Shown here piece after piece: positions 1 to 10,020 of a stretch of 64,000 nt of DNA; position 1 is the first letter of the stretch, and each line of letters starts with the position of its first letter. The notes under the pieces were generated by a model. The model was not told where the DNA came from. It did not search any database and worked only from the letters and a program-made list of their open reading frames with translations. Position numbers and translations under genes: made by a program. Source of the stretch: Thermoanaerobaculia bacterium (GTDB lineage Bacteria > Acidobacteriota > Thermoanaerobaculia > Multivoradales > J023); NCBI GenBank assembly GCA_030431255.1, contig JAUIJL010000014.1, forward strand, positions 124,001 through 188,000. The letters are read 5' to 3'.

Positions 1-1807
1 AAGACCTCCTGGGCCAGCCGGGCGGCTCCGCCGAGGTCCGGCGTGGATTGCCGCAGCCGTTCGTGGGCGACCCGCAAGCGAAGCAGGCGGTCGTCGGGGC
101 GGATCGGCAAGAGATCGGTCAAGATTTCGACTTCAACGCCCGGTACCTCGCGGACTTTCTTCAGCCACTTTCGCATCCCTTGATCCAGATCGCCGGAACG
201 GGCCAACAACCGTTTTCCCAGCTCGATCAAGCGATCCGCATAGCTTTCTTCGATCAGGAGATCGGTGAGGATGCGTTCCAATAGGTCCCGGGCCTCGGAC
301 GTGATCTCGGGGGCGGCCAATCGGCGATCGAGCTCGCGAATCCGGGTGTCGACCGGAGCGTCGATGGTGCCTAGGGAGTAGTCGGGCAGGTCGGAGATCC
401 GGGATCTGAGAAGCTCGGTGAGTGCCGCCTTTTCGGCGTCGAGCCCGCAATCCTTCAGCAACGTGGAGACGGATTCAGCTCGCTTCGGGCAGGTGGCCAG
501 ATTGTGCAACACCGGGCGGTCCAAGGAACCGTCGCCAACGGCCCTTCCGAGCCGTGCGCACAGGCCATCGTGCAGGGCCTTCAGCTCTTCGGCTTCGTCT
601 CCCTCTTCGTCGGTGACCTCGGTGAGATCCAAAGCCATTTCCCACAGATCGTTGTAGCCGAAACCCGGACCTTCGATCAGCAGTCGTTCCAAGGTCTTCA
701 GATCGCGGTCGGCCACGGCTTTCTCCACCAACCCGTCCCGAACCTCATACACGTGAAAGTGCCAACTGCCGTAGTCCAGCTTGCCGACATCGTCCGGTGT
801 GGGGGATGGGCTCAGATGCAGCCCGGCTTCAACGATTCGCTCGGAGAAGGTCTGCCAGCATGAATCCGCGAAATTGGGATCTTCCATGAGGTTATCGATC
901 GCATTGCACAACACGGCACGTTCCACCACCGAGAGCTCGGCCGCGGAGAGCTCCTTCAACCGAGCGAGAATCTCCGCGGATCGATGGTCGTCCGCGATTT
1001 CTACCTCGTGCAGGAGGGATTTGATTTCCAGAAAGTCGTCTTCCGGCCGTTGTCGGCGTGCTCGATCCAGGATTTCGACTAAGCTTTCTTCTGTGTCGTA
1101 GGAGCTCATTTCGAAAGCGAATCGAGATCGAAGCGCTTCGGGCAAGTAGCCGTAGCGCTCCGCGACTTCAGGATCCGGCTCCGGATCGGCGTCCAGGAGC
1201 TCTTGAATCCGGGCGCTGGAGCCTGCTCGACGCAGGGCTCTCAACAAGCAGGATCGCACCGCGCCATTGCCGGGATCGGCGGCCAGGGCTGATTCGAGCT
1301 CCGCGATCACCGTCGTCTGCTCACGGGTCTTGGCGGCCTCCTCCGCCCAGCGGCACCAGGCGTCCTGCTGCTCGGGGTTGTGCCGTCGCCAGAGCTCGAG
1401 CCAGCCGAGCCGGTCGAGATCCCAGGTCGTCGCGGATCCTGGAACGTGCTCTTGCCAATGCCGGCTTCGATAGAAATGGGAGAGCTGCTCTGTGGAGCTT
1501 TGCTGTTGCTGATGCAGGTTGAGCAGGGAGTACCAAGTCTGGGTGGAAGCGACCGGATCGATCAAGAGCTGGGCCGCGAGGCGCTCGAAGTCTTCCGCTT
1601 CTTGGACGAAGGCGAGCTCATCCTGGATGATGACACCGCCGCAGCCCGAATAGGCCATGCACAAGCTGTCGGATTCGAGCTGGGGCTCGGTCGGGTCTTG
1701 GGCAGACACCGTGGCGACCAGACCCCCAGCCAGCCGGCGAGCAGGAGCACGGGGCCCAGGAACTTCCGTCCTTTGGGGCTGATGAGGGGCTTGACCAAAT
1801 AACTCAT
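1..1807 (-). CDS. Secreted alpha-helical protein of unknown function; 3' end cut by window edge; apparent frameshift near the start
   Basis: The minus strand is open without a stop from the left window edge to about 1727, reading ...CMAYSGCGGVII... and then roughly 560 residues rich in Glu, Leu and Arg that look like helical repeats. This frame has no ATG near its beginning. The adjacent frame supplies a good start at 1807, with GGAGG four bases upstream, and a signal-peptide N-terminus (MSYLVKPLIS... then a hydrophobic stretch). One extra G in the five-G run at 1723-1727 would join the two frames and give a clean signal peptide ending in VSA before QD. I therefore read this as one exported protein broken by a frameshift or an assembly error. 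No family is recognised. It lies upstream of nothing else visible, so its C-terminus and any operon partner are outside the window. Confidence 0.6.
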
Positions 1808-1941
1808 AAAACCTCCGCCGATGGGATTCGAGCCAGACGTTGCGACGCCTGCTAGGAGAACCCATTGCGGCGGAGGAGGTCAAGGAGAGGCGGTCGAGAC
1901 GCTGCCGACGTGGGATCGACCGCCGGGAAGGGGGCGATGGG

Positions 1942-3720
1942 CTAGGGCGTGGAGCTCGACCACTGGGTGAGGTCGCCGGTCTCGAAACCGTCTTCGAAGA
2001 GGCTGCCGGTGATTTCTAGGAAGGCGGCCGACACCACACCGGTATGGCCGGCGGAGTCGGTGCCACGCACGTAGAGCAGGTGGCGACCGGCGGGCAGACC
2101 GGAGGTGTCGAGCTCAACCTCGACGGTCTCGATCTCCTGGTCGAAGGTGCCGTCGGAGGAGCTCATGGGGATGGGCACGGCGCCGGGGCTCCAGGGCGGC
2201 ACACCGACGAAGGCCTCGGCGGAGGCGATGGTTTGGCTCGGCTCGGTGCCGTTGGAATCTTGGAAGCGGGTGTCATCGAGCACGGCGGTGAGCTGCACCA
2301 GGGTGCCGGGGTCTGTGCTCGCGGGCTGGGCCACAGCACTGTGGGCTTCCGGACCGGCGGGGGTCAAATAGGGGGTGCGAGCCACCTTGGCGGCGTAGAG
2401 CAGGGAGTCGAGATTGCCGGGAAGGACATTGGTTTCAAAGTTACTGCAAGACTCGAAAAATTGGGTGCCGAGCTCGTAACCAAATCCCGCAACCCCCAAA
2501 TCGCCGTAATAGAAATCCACGCTGCTGCCGTCGGCCAGGGTGAAGTCGCGAATTTGCAGCGGGAGATGATCGTTGAAGTAGGCCAGCTTGCGACCCAAGG
2601 TGGCGATGGCCGTGCCGTTGGGAGTGGGGTTGGAGTTGAATCCCCAGGACCAGAGGATCAGCTCGCCGGAAGAGTGCACATCGAGGGCGACGCCGGTGGC
2701 GTCGGCGGGTGCGGGGTCGTCGAGATTCGGGCCCCGCTGGTCGGGGAAAATCGATTGGACGTAGGCTTGTAGCGCTTGAATCTCCGGCTCCGAGGCCGCG
2801 GACGGGCCCCGGTAGGCGGTGCTGCATTGGCTGCCCGACGAGCCTCCGCAACAATTCCATTGATATTCGAAATTTCGGTTGAGATCGGCCCCCCGATCGT
2901 TGGTGTTGGAGCAATAATCGTTGTTGGTATTTTTGCGCCAAAAAGCGCCGGCCTCGGCCCGTTTGCGACCGTCGGGATTGGTTTGCAGCAGCAGGTGGAC
3001 CTCGTGGTGATCCAGGAGCCAAGTGACGTCGGGATCGACGTCGTATTGGTCGACCAAGAGCTCGGCGAAGCGGGTCCCCAGCTCGGCGGTCGTATATTCC
3101 CGCGCATGGATGGCGAAGCTGGAGAAAAGAACCGGTTTCGGGCCCGGCACCGAGCTTTGGGTCAGCTTGAGCACGAAGAGGTCGTAACCATTGGCCGCGT
3201 TCTGGACCTTCTCCCAGGAGTCTCCGATGTCGATCCACGACGCGAGATCCGGATGGTTGGCGACGATGAGCTCTGCGGTGGCGTAGGTCTCTTCGACCGT
3301 GCGATAGCAAGGAAATCCCGGGATACCACCGCCTTGGCCCGGCAGTGGAACGCCCAGCCGCGCGAGGCCCTGGGTTTGCTCGGCGTCCAGCCGGGGGACG
3401 AAACCTTGGGCGGTCAAGGCTCGATAGTCGGTCTCGGTGACCAAGATTTCGAGCTCTTTTCCTTCGCGCAGGACCCGCCACACATCGAAATCGGCGCTGA
3501 GCCGATCGATGGTGGCCTGCCCTTCGACGGGTACCCTGACCAGCCAAGGACCCGAGGGCGACACGGTCTGCCACGGGTCCGGCACTGAGCTCGGTGCCGG
3601 GGATTCCGGGGGCGTCGGCTCGGGCGAGGCCAATAGGGAGGATGGCAGAACGATGAGAAGGATCAGGATCCAGGATGTGGCGGTGATGGACTTGACGATG
3701 GTGGCTTGAGCAAAGGGCAT
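1942..3720 (-). CDS. Secreted zinc carboxypeptidase, M14 family, with DGFExG C-terminal tail
   Basis: This 592-residue protein has an N-terminal hydrophobic segment (residues 11-31) and a carboxypeptidase A/T-like domain. The zinc ligands are visible as HARE (His205, Glu208) and His349 in DVHSSGE. Substrate-binding residues appear in NPDGR and DLNRNF (Asn281, Arg282), and the catalytic Glu is Glu416 in GYELG. The reaction would be release of C-terminal residues from peptides outside the cytoplasm. After the catalytic domain comes a roughly 120-residue beta-rich region and a tail LFEDGFETGDLTQWSSS, very like the tail of the subtilase at 38276-40675. A Cys-rich stretch at 270-300 (YC...CC...QC) may form disulfides. 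It stands alone between two gaps. The family call is secure; the specificity is not. Confidence 0.9.
   Translation of the reverse strand: MPFAQATIVKSITATSWILILLIVLPSSLLASPEPTPPESPAPSSVPDPWQTVSPSGPWLVRVPVEGQATIDRLSADFDVWRVLREGKELEILVTETDYRALTAQGFVPRLDAEQTQGLARLGVPLPGQGGGIPGFPCYRTVEETYATAELIVANHPDLASWIDIGDSWEKVQNAANGYDLFVLKLTQSSVPGPKPVLFSSFAIHAREYTTAELGTRFAELLVDQYDVDPDVTWLLDHHEVHLLLQTNPDGRKRAEAGAFWRKNTNNDYCSNTNDRGADLNRNFEYQWNCCGGSSGSQCSTAYRGPSAASEPEIQALQAYVQSIFPDQRGPNLDDPAPADATGVALDVHSSGELILWSWGFNSNPTPNGTAIATLGRKLAYFNDHLPLQIRDFTLADGSSVDFYYGDLGVAGFGYELGTQFFESCSNFETNVLPGNLDSLLYAAKVARTPYLTPAGPEAHSAVAQPASTDPGTLVQLTAVLDDTRFQDSNGTEPSQTIASAEAFVGVPPWSPGAVPIPMSSSDGTFDQEIETVEVELDTSGLPAGRHLLYVRGTDSAGHTGVVSAAFLEITGSLFEDGFETGDLTQWSSSTP
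1945..1995 (-). other. DGFExG C-terminal tail of the M14 peptidase
   Basis: The last residues encode LFEDGFETGDLTQWS. The same pattern, IFSDGFESGNTSAWT, ends the subtilase at 40675. Such tails are common at the end of exported proteins in some gamma-proteobacterial and acidobacterial genomes; a sorting or anchoring role is an inference. Confidence 0.6.
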
Positions 3721-3964
3721 TCGGAGCTCCTCGGGTGCGCGTGGGGGGTGGGTCTACGGATAGCTACGCGCTAATCGGAGCTCAAGTCCGCCGTCTGAGC
3801 GATTGGATGCTTATTAAAAAAGGCGCTTCGGCCGTGGTTGCCAGCAGCCGAGGCGCGACGTCAGATCAAAATCGTTCACACGTCATGAATACGTTGATGC
3901 CGGGCGGTTTATTCGCGGATTTCGGTTGGGAAGGGTCGGCCAGATCGGGGCCCTCACCCCCTAA

Positions 3965-3991
3965 CCCCCTCTCCCGGGACGGGAGAGGGGG
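3965..3991. repeat. Perfect 11-bp inverted repeat in an intergenic gap
   Basis: CCCCCTCTCCC and GGGAGAGGGGG face each other across the five-base loop GGGAC. It is preceded by a C-rich stretch (CCCTCACCCCCTAACC). There is no T tract, so it is more likely a dispersed REP-like hairpin than a terminator. It lies in the 398-bp gap 3721-4118, which otherwise holds only the two hairpins listed next. Confidence 0.6.
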
Positions 3992-4053
3992 AATGACTGC
4001 TTGCGCTTCGCGCGCGCGATGGAAAGTGATTTTGAACCGGTCGGACGAAGAAC

Positions 4054-4074
4054 GGCCGGGGGCAAGCCCCGGCC
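4054..4074. repeat. REP-like hairpin, GGGGCAAGCCCC type
   Basis: An 8-bp perfect stem GGCCGGGG/CCCCGGCC encloses the loop GCAAG. The same loop and GGGG/CCCC core recur at 4098-4111, 60964-60984 and, in the opposite orientation, at 63983-64000. Confidence 0.7.
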
Positions 4075-4097
4075 CTAAGGCGGTTGTTTTGGACGAT

Positions 4098-4111
4098 CGG
4101 GGCAAGCCCCG
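4098..4111. repeat. REP-like hairpin, second copy 24 bp from the first
   Basis: CGGGGCAAGCCCCG has the same GCAAG loop with a shorter 5-bp stem. It lies directly behind the stop codon of the FG-GAP gene. Confidence 0.6.
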
Positions 4112-4118
4112 TGGAGAC

Positions 4119-6248
4119 CTAAGGGCAGGTGTCGAACGCTTGCGTGTCGGTGGTGGCGTCGGCGGAGGTTCCTAGGGGGTTGAAGTAGGTCTTGACGGCA
4201 CCGCTGACGGTATCGGTGACGGTCAAGGTGTATTCCACGTTGGTGACCGCGGCGGCGAAGACCCAGACCCGGCCGTTGACGTCGCATCCGTCGAGCACTT
4301 TGACCAACATCTCCCAATTGTCGGAATCGAAGAAGGTCAGCAGGCCGGAGTCTTCGGGGGCCGCGTCCGTGGGCACGACTTCCGCGGATCCCGTCATGTC
4401 GACGAAGTCCCGCCAATCGACCTCGACCCGATATCGGTCCCCCAACAAGCAGAGGGCTGTGTCGCTCTCCACGCAGGTGGCCTCGACCTCGCCACCCAGG
4501 GCCGCCCCACTGACGACGATGAGATTGCCCACGTCCTCGGCATCGGGGCCGAGGCCGTTGCCCACCATCTCGTTGGTGACGAAGTCGGTATGACCGTCGC
4601 CGTCGACGTCCGCGGCCGCCGCGCTATACCCCAAGGTGTCGCCGATATCCCGTCCATCGGTGGGATTGGCCCCGATGATGCGTGTCGTCCGCACCATGTC
4701 GCTCGGTGGCAGGTTGTTGACCCGGGTATCGATCAGCTCGGGCCAGCCCCCCGCTCGACCGAAGAAGAGAAATGCGGAGCCGGCCTCGGACCGGGCCAGG
4801 GGTTTGTCATGGGGTGCGGTGAAGATCAGATCCGCGATGCCGTCGGCGTTGAAGTCGCCATGGGCCGCGGTGTCACCGCCCAAGGCGTTGGGCAAGGGAC
4901 CGAAAATGGTGGTCGTGCGCTGATCGGCGGGCACGTGGTCGAGATCGAAGTCGAGACCTTTCAGGCCGGCGGAGTCGTAGAACACATGGCCGAGGCCGGA
5001 CGCCGAGCCGTTTTTCGGTGGCAGGGTCGATGTGGAAAGAAGACCGGGGATCAGGGCGCCGTTGCCGGCGATATCGCCGACGAAGAGGTCCGGGCGTCCA
5101 TCGGCGTCGTAGTCGAGGCCCCCGAGCAGCTCCTCGCCGAAGCGCACGTTGCCGGTGGCACCGCGGATCAGGCTCATCGAGCCCGGAGGATCCTCGAGCT
5201 CCACGGTGTACCCCGCGGGCCAGCTGCCGGTCGGAAAGTTGTCGTCCCAGGCGATGTAGAGATAACCGCCGGGGGGACCGCCGAAGCTGTGGGTGCCCCC
5301 GGCGGGGCCTCCCTCCGGGGGCAGAAACGCGCCGCCACGGGCCAGGGTGGCCGCCACCAAGACCTCGCCTTTGCCGTTGGCGTCGAGGTCGGAGATCAAA
5401 TTGGTGGCTCCGAAATGAAAGTCATTGGAGAAGAGGGGCGGCTCCACCTTAGCGAGGTGACCGTCCAGGGGGCCCTGGCCGAAGTCCTCGAGGTCGAAGG
5501 TGCCACCGCCGGCCAGATGGCTGCCACCACGAACCACATAGACCGCGCCACGGTGGGTTTCCATGGAGGTGCTTTCCTGGTCCGCACCGATCACCAAATC
5601 CGCGATGCCGTCGCCGTCCACATCGCCGGTCCGAACCCAGATGCCGAATCGGTCCAAGGCGTCCACGCCGATCAACGTGGTCAAGGTGAGGGCCGGCGGC
5701 GGTGAAGCGAGGTCCACCAGGGAATCGATCGCCGCTTGGGCGCGCAGGACCGGAGAGCCGACCACGATCGTCAAGGCGCCGGCGCCGATTCGACCGGCTT
5801 CGGGCGTGTAATTCTGACGGCAGATCAGGAGATCGCCGAGACCGTCACCGGTGACGTCGTCGATCCAAATCTCGCTGCCGGCGGTCTCGCCGATGCCTTC
5901 CCCCGCAATCTGCAAGACCCGGGTGCTGAACGTCGCGGTGTCGATGAAACCGCCGATGGTGCCGTCGCCGAAGATCAGGTCCACCTGGCCGGCGTTTTCC
6001 CGTTCAAAGGGGTCGGCTTGGAAAAACGCCACGGCGTAGTCGATGAAACCGTCACCGTCCAGATCCGAGCCGGTGGCCACCGGCAGACCCAAATGGCCCT
6101 CGCCGGACGCACCGTAGACCCGAGTCAAGACATCGGCCTCGTGACCGACCGTCGCGAGATCCAGGTCGAGCTCGGCGTTGTCGGCCGAAGCGAGGGCAGG
6201 GTTGAGCAAGGCGAATAGGAGACACGACGACAGCAGCAAATTTTTCAT
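4119..6248 (-). CDS. Secreted FG-GAP repeat (integrin-alpha-like) beta-propeller protein
   Basis: This 709-residue protein starts with a typical signal peptide (MKNLLLSSCLLFALLNPALASA). It contains repeated calcium-binding FG-GAP motifs: DLDGDGFID, DVTGDGLGD, DVDGDGIAD, DYDADGRPD, DFNADGIAD and DVDGDGHTD, about one per 60-100 residues, as expected for a propeller. The last 110 residues form a separate domain with paired cysteines (CVESDTALCLLGDRY, DGCDVNG, final DTCP) and the phrase YRVEVDWRDF...DNWEMLVKVLDGC. From memory, that domain recurs at the C-terminus of many acidobacterial secreted proteins. The role is probably surface adhesion or binding; nothing shows an enzyme. Family call secure, function unknown. 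Confidence 0.85.
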   Translation of the reverse strand: MKNLLLSSCLLFALLNPALASADNAELDLDLATVGHEADVLTRVYGASGEGHLGLPVATGSDLDGDGFIDYAVAFFQADPFERENAGQVDLIFGDGTIGGFIDTATFSTRVLQIAGEGIGETAGSEIWIDDVTGDGLGDLLICRQNYTPEAGRIGAGALTIVVGSPVLRAQAAIDSLVDLASPPPALTLTTLIGVDALDRFGIWVRTGDVDGDGIADLVIGADQESTSMETHRGAVYVVRGGSHLAGGGTFDLEDFGQGPLDGHLAKVEPPLFSNDFHFGATNLISDLDANGKGEVLVAATLARGGAFLPPEGGPAGGTHSFGGPPGGYLYIAWDDNFPTGSWPAGYTVELEDPPGSMSLIRGATGNVRFGEELLGGLDYDADGRPDLFVGDIAGNGALIPGLLSTSTLPPKNGSASGLGHVFYDSAGLKGLDFDLDHVPADQRTTTIFGPLPNALGGDTAAHGDFNADGIADLIFTAPHDKPLARSEAGSAFLFFGRAGGWPELIDTRVNNLPPSDMVRTTRIIGANPTDGRDIGDTLGYSAAAADVDGDGHTDFVTNEMVGNGLGPDAEDVGNLIVVSGAALGGEVEATCVESDTALCLLGDRYRVEVDWRDFVDMTGSAEVVPTDAAPEDSGLLTFFDSDNWEMLVKVLDGCDVNGRVWVFAAAVTNVEYTLTVTDTVSGAVKTYFNPLGTSADATTDTQAFDTCP

Positions 6249-6329
6249 GGTGACACGATGCTAGCGTCATTCCGGTTTATGCGCCAGTGGCATGTCTTGC
6301 GAAATGTCTCACGTTGTGCCCGGCACCGC

Positions 6330-6371
6330 AACGGCAGCACCATAACGGCAGCACTACAACAGCAGCAGCTC
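6330..6371. repeat. Short 14-bp tandem repeat
   Basis: AACGGCAGCACCAT and AACGGCAGCACTAC lie head to tail, followed by a degenerate third copy AACAGCAGCAGC. The tract sits in the 146-bp gap between the FG-GAP gene and the hydrolase gene. Confidence 0.5.
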
Positions 6372-6394
6372 GACGCGCACCGATGACCGGCGGG

Positions 6395-8371
6395 CTACGG
6401 CGATGCCTGGAGGTGCAGCTTGAGGATTCGACGGACCTCGGCGATGCCTTCCGGGTGGTGATGCACACCGTGGGTGGCGACGATGGTCTTCTCGGATTCG
6501 GCCCCTTCGATCAAAGCGCTCTTTCCCTCGACGATACCGTCGGAAACGATCTCGTCGTCGACCAGGGGCAGGTCGGCGACGACGGTGTGAAAAGGCACCT
6601 GGGGCGGGAGACCGTCGAGGGCCAGGATCAAGGGGTTGTCGGGGGCAAGGCTGTAGAAAACGTTGGGGGATTCGAGATCGTCTTCTTGAATCAGGTTTTG
6701 AGGGAAGACCTCGGCTTCCAGCAGACGGCCAAAGCTCTCAATGAGCTCCGCCGGCGCACGCACGAGGCTGCGGGCGAAGCGACCGAAGGCGCCGGAGGCG
6801 AGGGGGCTGCCGCGATGGGGCGTGGCCATGAAGATGGCCCGCGAGACCCAGGGCAGGGGCTCCACGAAGAGAGTGCTGCGCAAGAGCTGGAGATCCTCGG
6901 GGGCCGCTTTGAGGTCGTCGAAAGGCCGATCTGTCAGGGCCTTCCACAGACGATCCTCGCTGTGGGTGACCTGGAGCCTGCACACCAATCCACCCAAGCT
7001 GTGGCCGACGATGACCATGCGATCCAAACGGGGGTTTTCGCCGTTGGGGTCCAGCTGTTCGAAGGCTTGCTCCAAGGATTGTCGTAAGAGGGCGCCGGAG
7101 TAGGTGAAGGGCAATCCAGTGGGGTAGTTGAAGGCGAGGGCTTGGTAGTGCTCGCGCAGGATGGGATCGGCGCGCAGGCCGTTGACCATTTTGATCCAGG
7201 TGACGGAATTGGATTGCAGGCCGTGGACGAAAACGACCGGAATTTTATTTCGCCGATAAGGCTCGAAAAGCAGCAGACCCACCTCGTCGGTGTAATTTTC
7301 GGCCCGCAAAGCCGCGGCGGCCCCGGAGGCTCGCGGCTCGGCGATTTCGTTGAGCACCGCCAAGGGCGCGGTGAAATCGGCCTCCAATGGCACCGAATAG
7401 CCCTCGATCTCCGCATGCCCGTCGACGAGCGGGTCGTGGAGACGGATCCTGACTTTCCGGTGGCGATCGTGCCCGTTGCGACCCGGCTCCTCGGCATCGA
7501 AGAGGATGACTCCGGTGACGCCGTAGATCCCCCGGAAGGCGGGCAGGATGGCGTTGTCCGGCAGGAGTCTCGCCGGGATTTCTTTGAGGGTGATCACCAA
7601 AGGTGCGCCGAGACCGGAGCTGCGGTGGCGATTGTTGAGGCCCCTAACGGCGATTTGGTCGGCCGGGCGCATGACGAAGTGGTTGGGATCCCAAATGCGC
7701 TGATCCCCTTCGAGCTCAATGCGATAGGTGCCGAAAGGTCCCTCGACCGATGCCCCGGATTGGAGGGTGTGGTCTTCCGCCAGGGGACCGCTGAGCAAAG
7801 CGATGGCCCGCCCGGTGCTGAAGTTGTAGAGATCCGCGGAGAATCTCGCATGGGGGTTGAGCGGTGAAACCTCGCCGCGTACGGCTTGCATAGCGCCCTC
7901 GGAAGCGAGCTCTGCGGCGGCCAGAAACAATCCGGCGGCTTTTTGGGGCTCAGTAGGCTCCATTTGTCGGCCGGCGAGGATGGCGAGCTCGGCGACCGCA
8001 GTCTTGCCCTCGATCGGCGCCCAGGGGCGATCCTCCTGCTCGTGGATGGCGAGCAAGGCCCGCATGGCCCGTTCCGGAGCCTCTTCCGCCAGCTTGTCCA
8101 AGAAGGAGAGGCGAAGCAGGCGTTGGGTGGATTCGCTGGCGCGACCGTGGGAGATGGCTGAAGCCCGGGAGGCCTCGGCAAGCTTCTCGGGTGCCACGGG
8201 TTTTGTGCCGACGCTGGTGCAGCCGGCGCCGGCGAGCAGAAGCACACCGGCGACGGCCGCCGTAGCGACCGTCGATGCGGGCCTGAGCGCGAAGGGCCTG
8301 CGAGAGAAGGGCTTCAGCAGGTGGGTGGTTCCCGCCCTGCGGTGGGTCTTCGTCATGGGTTGCTCCGGCAC
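6395..8371 (-). CDS. Alpha/beta-hydrolase lipoprotein (PGAP1/lipase-like)
   Basis: The protein has 658 residues from the first start; MTKTHRR five residues later is an equally good start. A lipobox LAGAGC places the lipidated Cys at residue 51 of the long form. The C-terminal third is an alpha/beta hydrolase: the oxyanion strand is VVFVHGLQSN, the nucleophile elbow is VGHSLGG, and ATPHRGSPLA follows, which is typical of PGAP1-like lipases and acyl hydrolases. The first 350 residues hold helical and beta-rich regions found upstream of such hydrolases. The product should be an inner- or outer-membrane-anchored esterase or lipase. It lies 19 bp downstream of the propeller gene on the same strand, so the two are probably cotranscribed. 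The substrate is unknown. Confidence 0.8.
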   Translation of the reverse strand: MPEQPMTKTHRRAGTTHLLKPFSRRPFALRPASTVATAAVAGVLLLAGAGCTSVGTKPVAPEKLAEASRASAISHGRASESTQRLLRLSFLDKLAEEAPERAMRALLAIHEQEDRPWAPIEGKTAVAELAILAGRQMEPTEPQKAAGLFLAAAELASEGAMQAVRGEVSPLNPHARFSADLYNFSTGRAIALLSGPLAEDHTLQSGASVEGPFGTYRIELEGDQRIWDPNHFVMRPADQIAVRGLNNRHRSSGLGAPLVITLKEIPARLLPDNAILPAFRGIYGVTGVILFDAEEPGRNGHDRHRKVRIRLHDPLVDGHAEIEGYSVPLEADFTAPLAVLNEIAEPRASGAAAALRAENYTDEVGLLLFEPYRRNKIPVVFVHGLQSNSVTWIKMVNGLRADPILREHYQALAFNYPTGLPFTYSGALLRQSLEQAFEQLDPNGENPRLDRMVIVGHSLGGLVCRLQVTHSEDRLWKALTDRPFDDLKAAPEDLQLLRSTLFVEPLPWVSRAIFMATPHRGSPLASGAFGRFARSLVRAPAELIESFGRLLEAEVFPQNLIQEDDLESPNVFYSLAPDNPLILALDGLPPQVPFHTVVADLPLVDDEIVSDGIVEGKSALIEGAESEKTIVATHGVHHHPEGIAEVRRILKLHLQASP

Positions 8372-8390
8372 CGTCTACCGTTCTCCCCGT

Positions 8391-9863
8391 TCAGTGGTTG
8401 GTGTCGGATTTCTTGGACGAGGCCTTCGCTGCCGGTTTTTCTTTGACCTTGGCTTCTTTCTCTTTGACCTTGGCTTTGGCCTTGGAGGGGGCGCTTGTCC
8501 GGAGGTCGTAAGCGAAGAGGTCATCCTGCTCGCGCAAGTAGAGGTGGCCGTCGGCGATGACCGGTGCGGACCAGCTGAATTGGCGGACGTCGGGGATTTG
8601 GAAGGAGCCACGCTCCACGTAGGCTTTCGGGTTGGCCTCGAAGAGCACCATCAGGCCGTTTTCGTAGCGGAAGTAGAACCGATCCTCGGCAAAGGCCACC
8701 GCCGCGGAACCACGACCCTCATTGCGAATCGGGCCCCAGGCGACGCTACCGCTGGCCATCTTGACGGCGAGCGGAAAGCCTTTTTTGTGACCGGTGCCCG
8801 AGTACACATAACCGTCGTGCAGGATGAAACCGCCGTGGTGGTTTTGCATGGTTTGGGGTTGCAGGAAATATTTTTCCTCAGCCTTGAAGCCATCGCCGGC
8901 GGCGCTGATTTCGATCAGGGCCGAGCCGGTGTTGTAACCGGTGGAGACGAAGATCTGATTGCCCGAAATCACCGGCGTCGAAATATTGGCCACGTCGTTG
9001 GCGACGCCGCCGTAATGCCACAGCAGCTTGCCGCTCTCGGTGTCTACGCCGATCACGCCACGGCCCAGGAGCTGGACGTATTGGCGTTTGCCCGCCAGAT
9101 CCGCCACCATCACCGAGGAATAACCGGCGCCGTCCGCGCCTTTCTCGCCGAGACTTTTGTCGCCCTTGGCGGTCCGCCAGATCTCCTTGCCGGTGTTCTT
9201 ATTCAAGGCCACGAGCAAGGCGGTGTCGGCACCGGGGGTGACGATCACGCGATCCCCGTCGACCAAGGGCGATTCCGACCATTTCCAGGAGTAGGTGCCC
9301 ATGGCTTGCATCAATTTTCCGCCGAAATCCGCGGGGATATCCCGCTTCCATTGGATCTCGCCAGTCTTGCGATCGAGGCTGAGCAGCAGACCTTCCGTGC
9401 TCACGGCATAGACCCGATCGCCGTCCACCGTGGGGGTCGACCGGGCGCCGATGAACTCATCGTCCCAGCCGGGGCCGATCTCGGTTTTCCACACGTGGCT
9501 ACCGTCCTCGGAGCTCAGCGCGTGCACGTATTGTTTCTCGCCGACGTCACCGAGGGTGTAGATGTGGCCGTCCACCACCGCCAGGCTGGAATAACCGTTG
9601 CCGAGCCCTTTGGAGTGCCATGCCAGGGGTGGGCCGTTTTTCGGCCACTCCTTGAGCAATCCGGTGTCCGCGGAGCGTCCGTCCCGTTGCTCACCGCGCC
9701 ATTGGGGCCAATCCGCGGCGTCGGCGGAAGGGGCGAGACCGGCTCCCACCAAGCAGGCGACGGCTCCAATGGCAGCTGAGAAGGCAGCGGCTGAGAAGGT
9801 AGTGGTGAGAAACGTGCCGTTGAGGGCGGCGCGCAGATCGAGCGACCGTGGATGCTGAAGCAT
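8391..9863 (-). CDS. Exported PQQ-type beta-propeller protein with Lys-rich tail
   Basis: A signal peptide ends near APSADA, and the mature protein begins ADWPQWRGEQRDG, a phrase typical of outer-membrane BamB-like/PQQ-repeat proteins in Planctomycetes and Acidobacteria. The 490 residues carry several propeller blades of the form LxALNKNTGKEIWRT and VSTEGLLLSLDRKTGEIQWK. No dehydrogenase metal site is seen, so it is a scaffold or binding propeller and not an obvious quinoprotein enzyme. The last 35 residues are a low-complexity Lys/Ala/Glu tail (SKAKAKVKEKEAKVKEK) that may bind polyanions or the cell wall. It is the first gene of a two-gene unit with the hydrolase downstream. Confidence 0.8.
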   Translation of the reverse strand: MLQHPRSLDLRAALNGTFLTTTFSAAAFSAAIGAVACLVGAGLAPSADAADWPQWRGEQRDGRSADTGLLKEWPKNGPPLAWHSKGLGNGYSSLAVVDGHIYTLGDVGEKQYVHALSSEDGSHVWKTEIGPGWDDEFIGARSTPTVDGDRVYAVSTEGLLLSLDRKTGEIQWKRDIPADFGGKLMQAMGTYSWKWSESPLVDGDRVIVTPGADTALLVALNKNTGKEIWRTAKGDKSLGEKGADGAGYSSVMVADLAGKRQYVQLLGRGVIGVDTESGKLLWHYGGVANDVANISTPVISGNQIFVSTGYNTGSALIEISAAGDGFKAEEKYFLQPQTMQNHHGGFILHDGYVYSGTGHKKGFPLAVKMASGSVAWGPIRNEGRGSAAVAFAEDRFYFRYENGLMVLFEANPKAYVERGSFQIPDVRQFSWSAPVIADGHLYLREQDDLFAYDLRTSAPSKAKAKVKEKEAKVKEKPAAKASSKKSDTNH

Positions 9864-10020
9864 GTGGACCTCCGAGCGAGCTGGCTTGAGACGAAAGCTT
9901 AGGATGCAGTTTGTGGCGTTAGGCTATCCCGAAACGAGGTGAAACCGCCAAGGTGAGATGGCCTTGGGTAGGCCGTCGAAATGAGTCTCAGGACGAAGAC
10001 TAGATACGAATCCACACACC

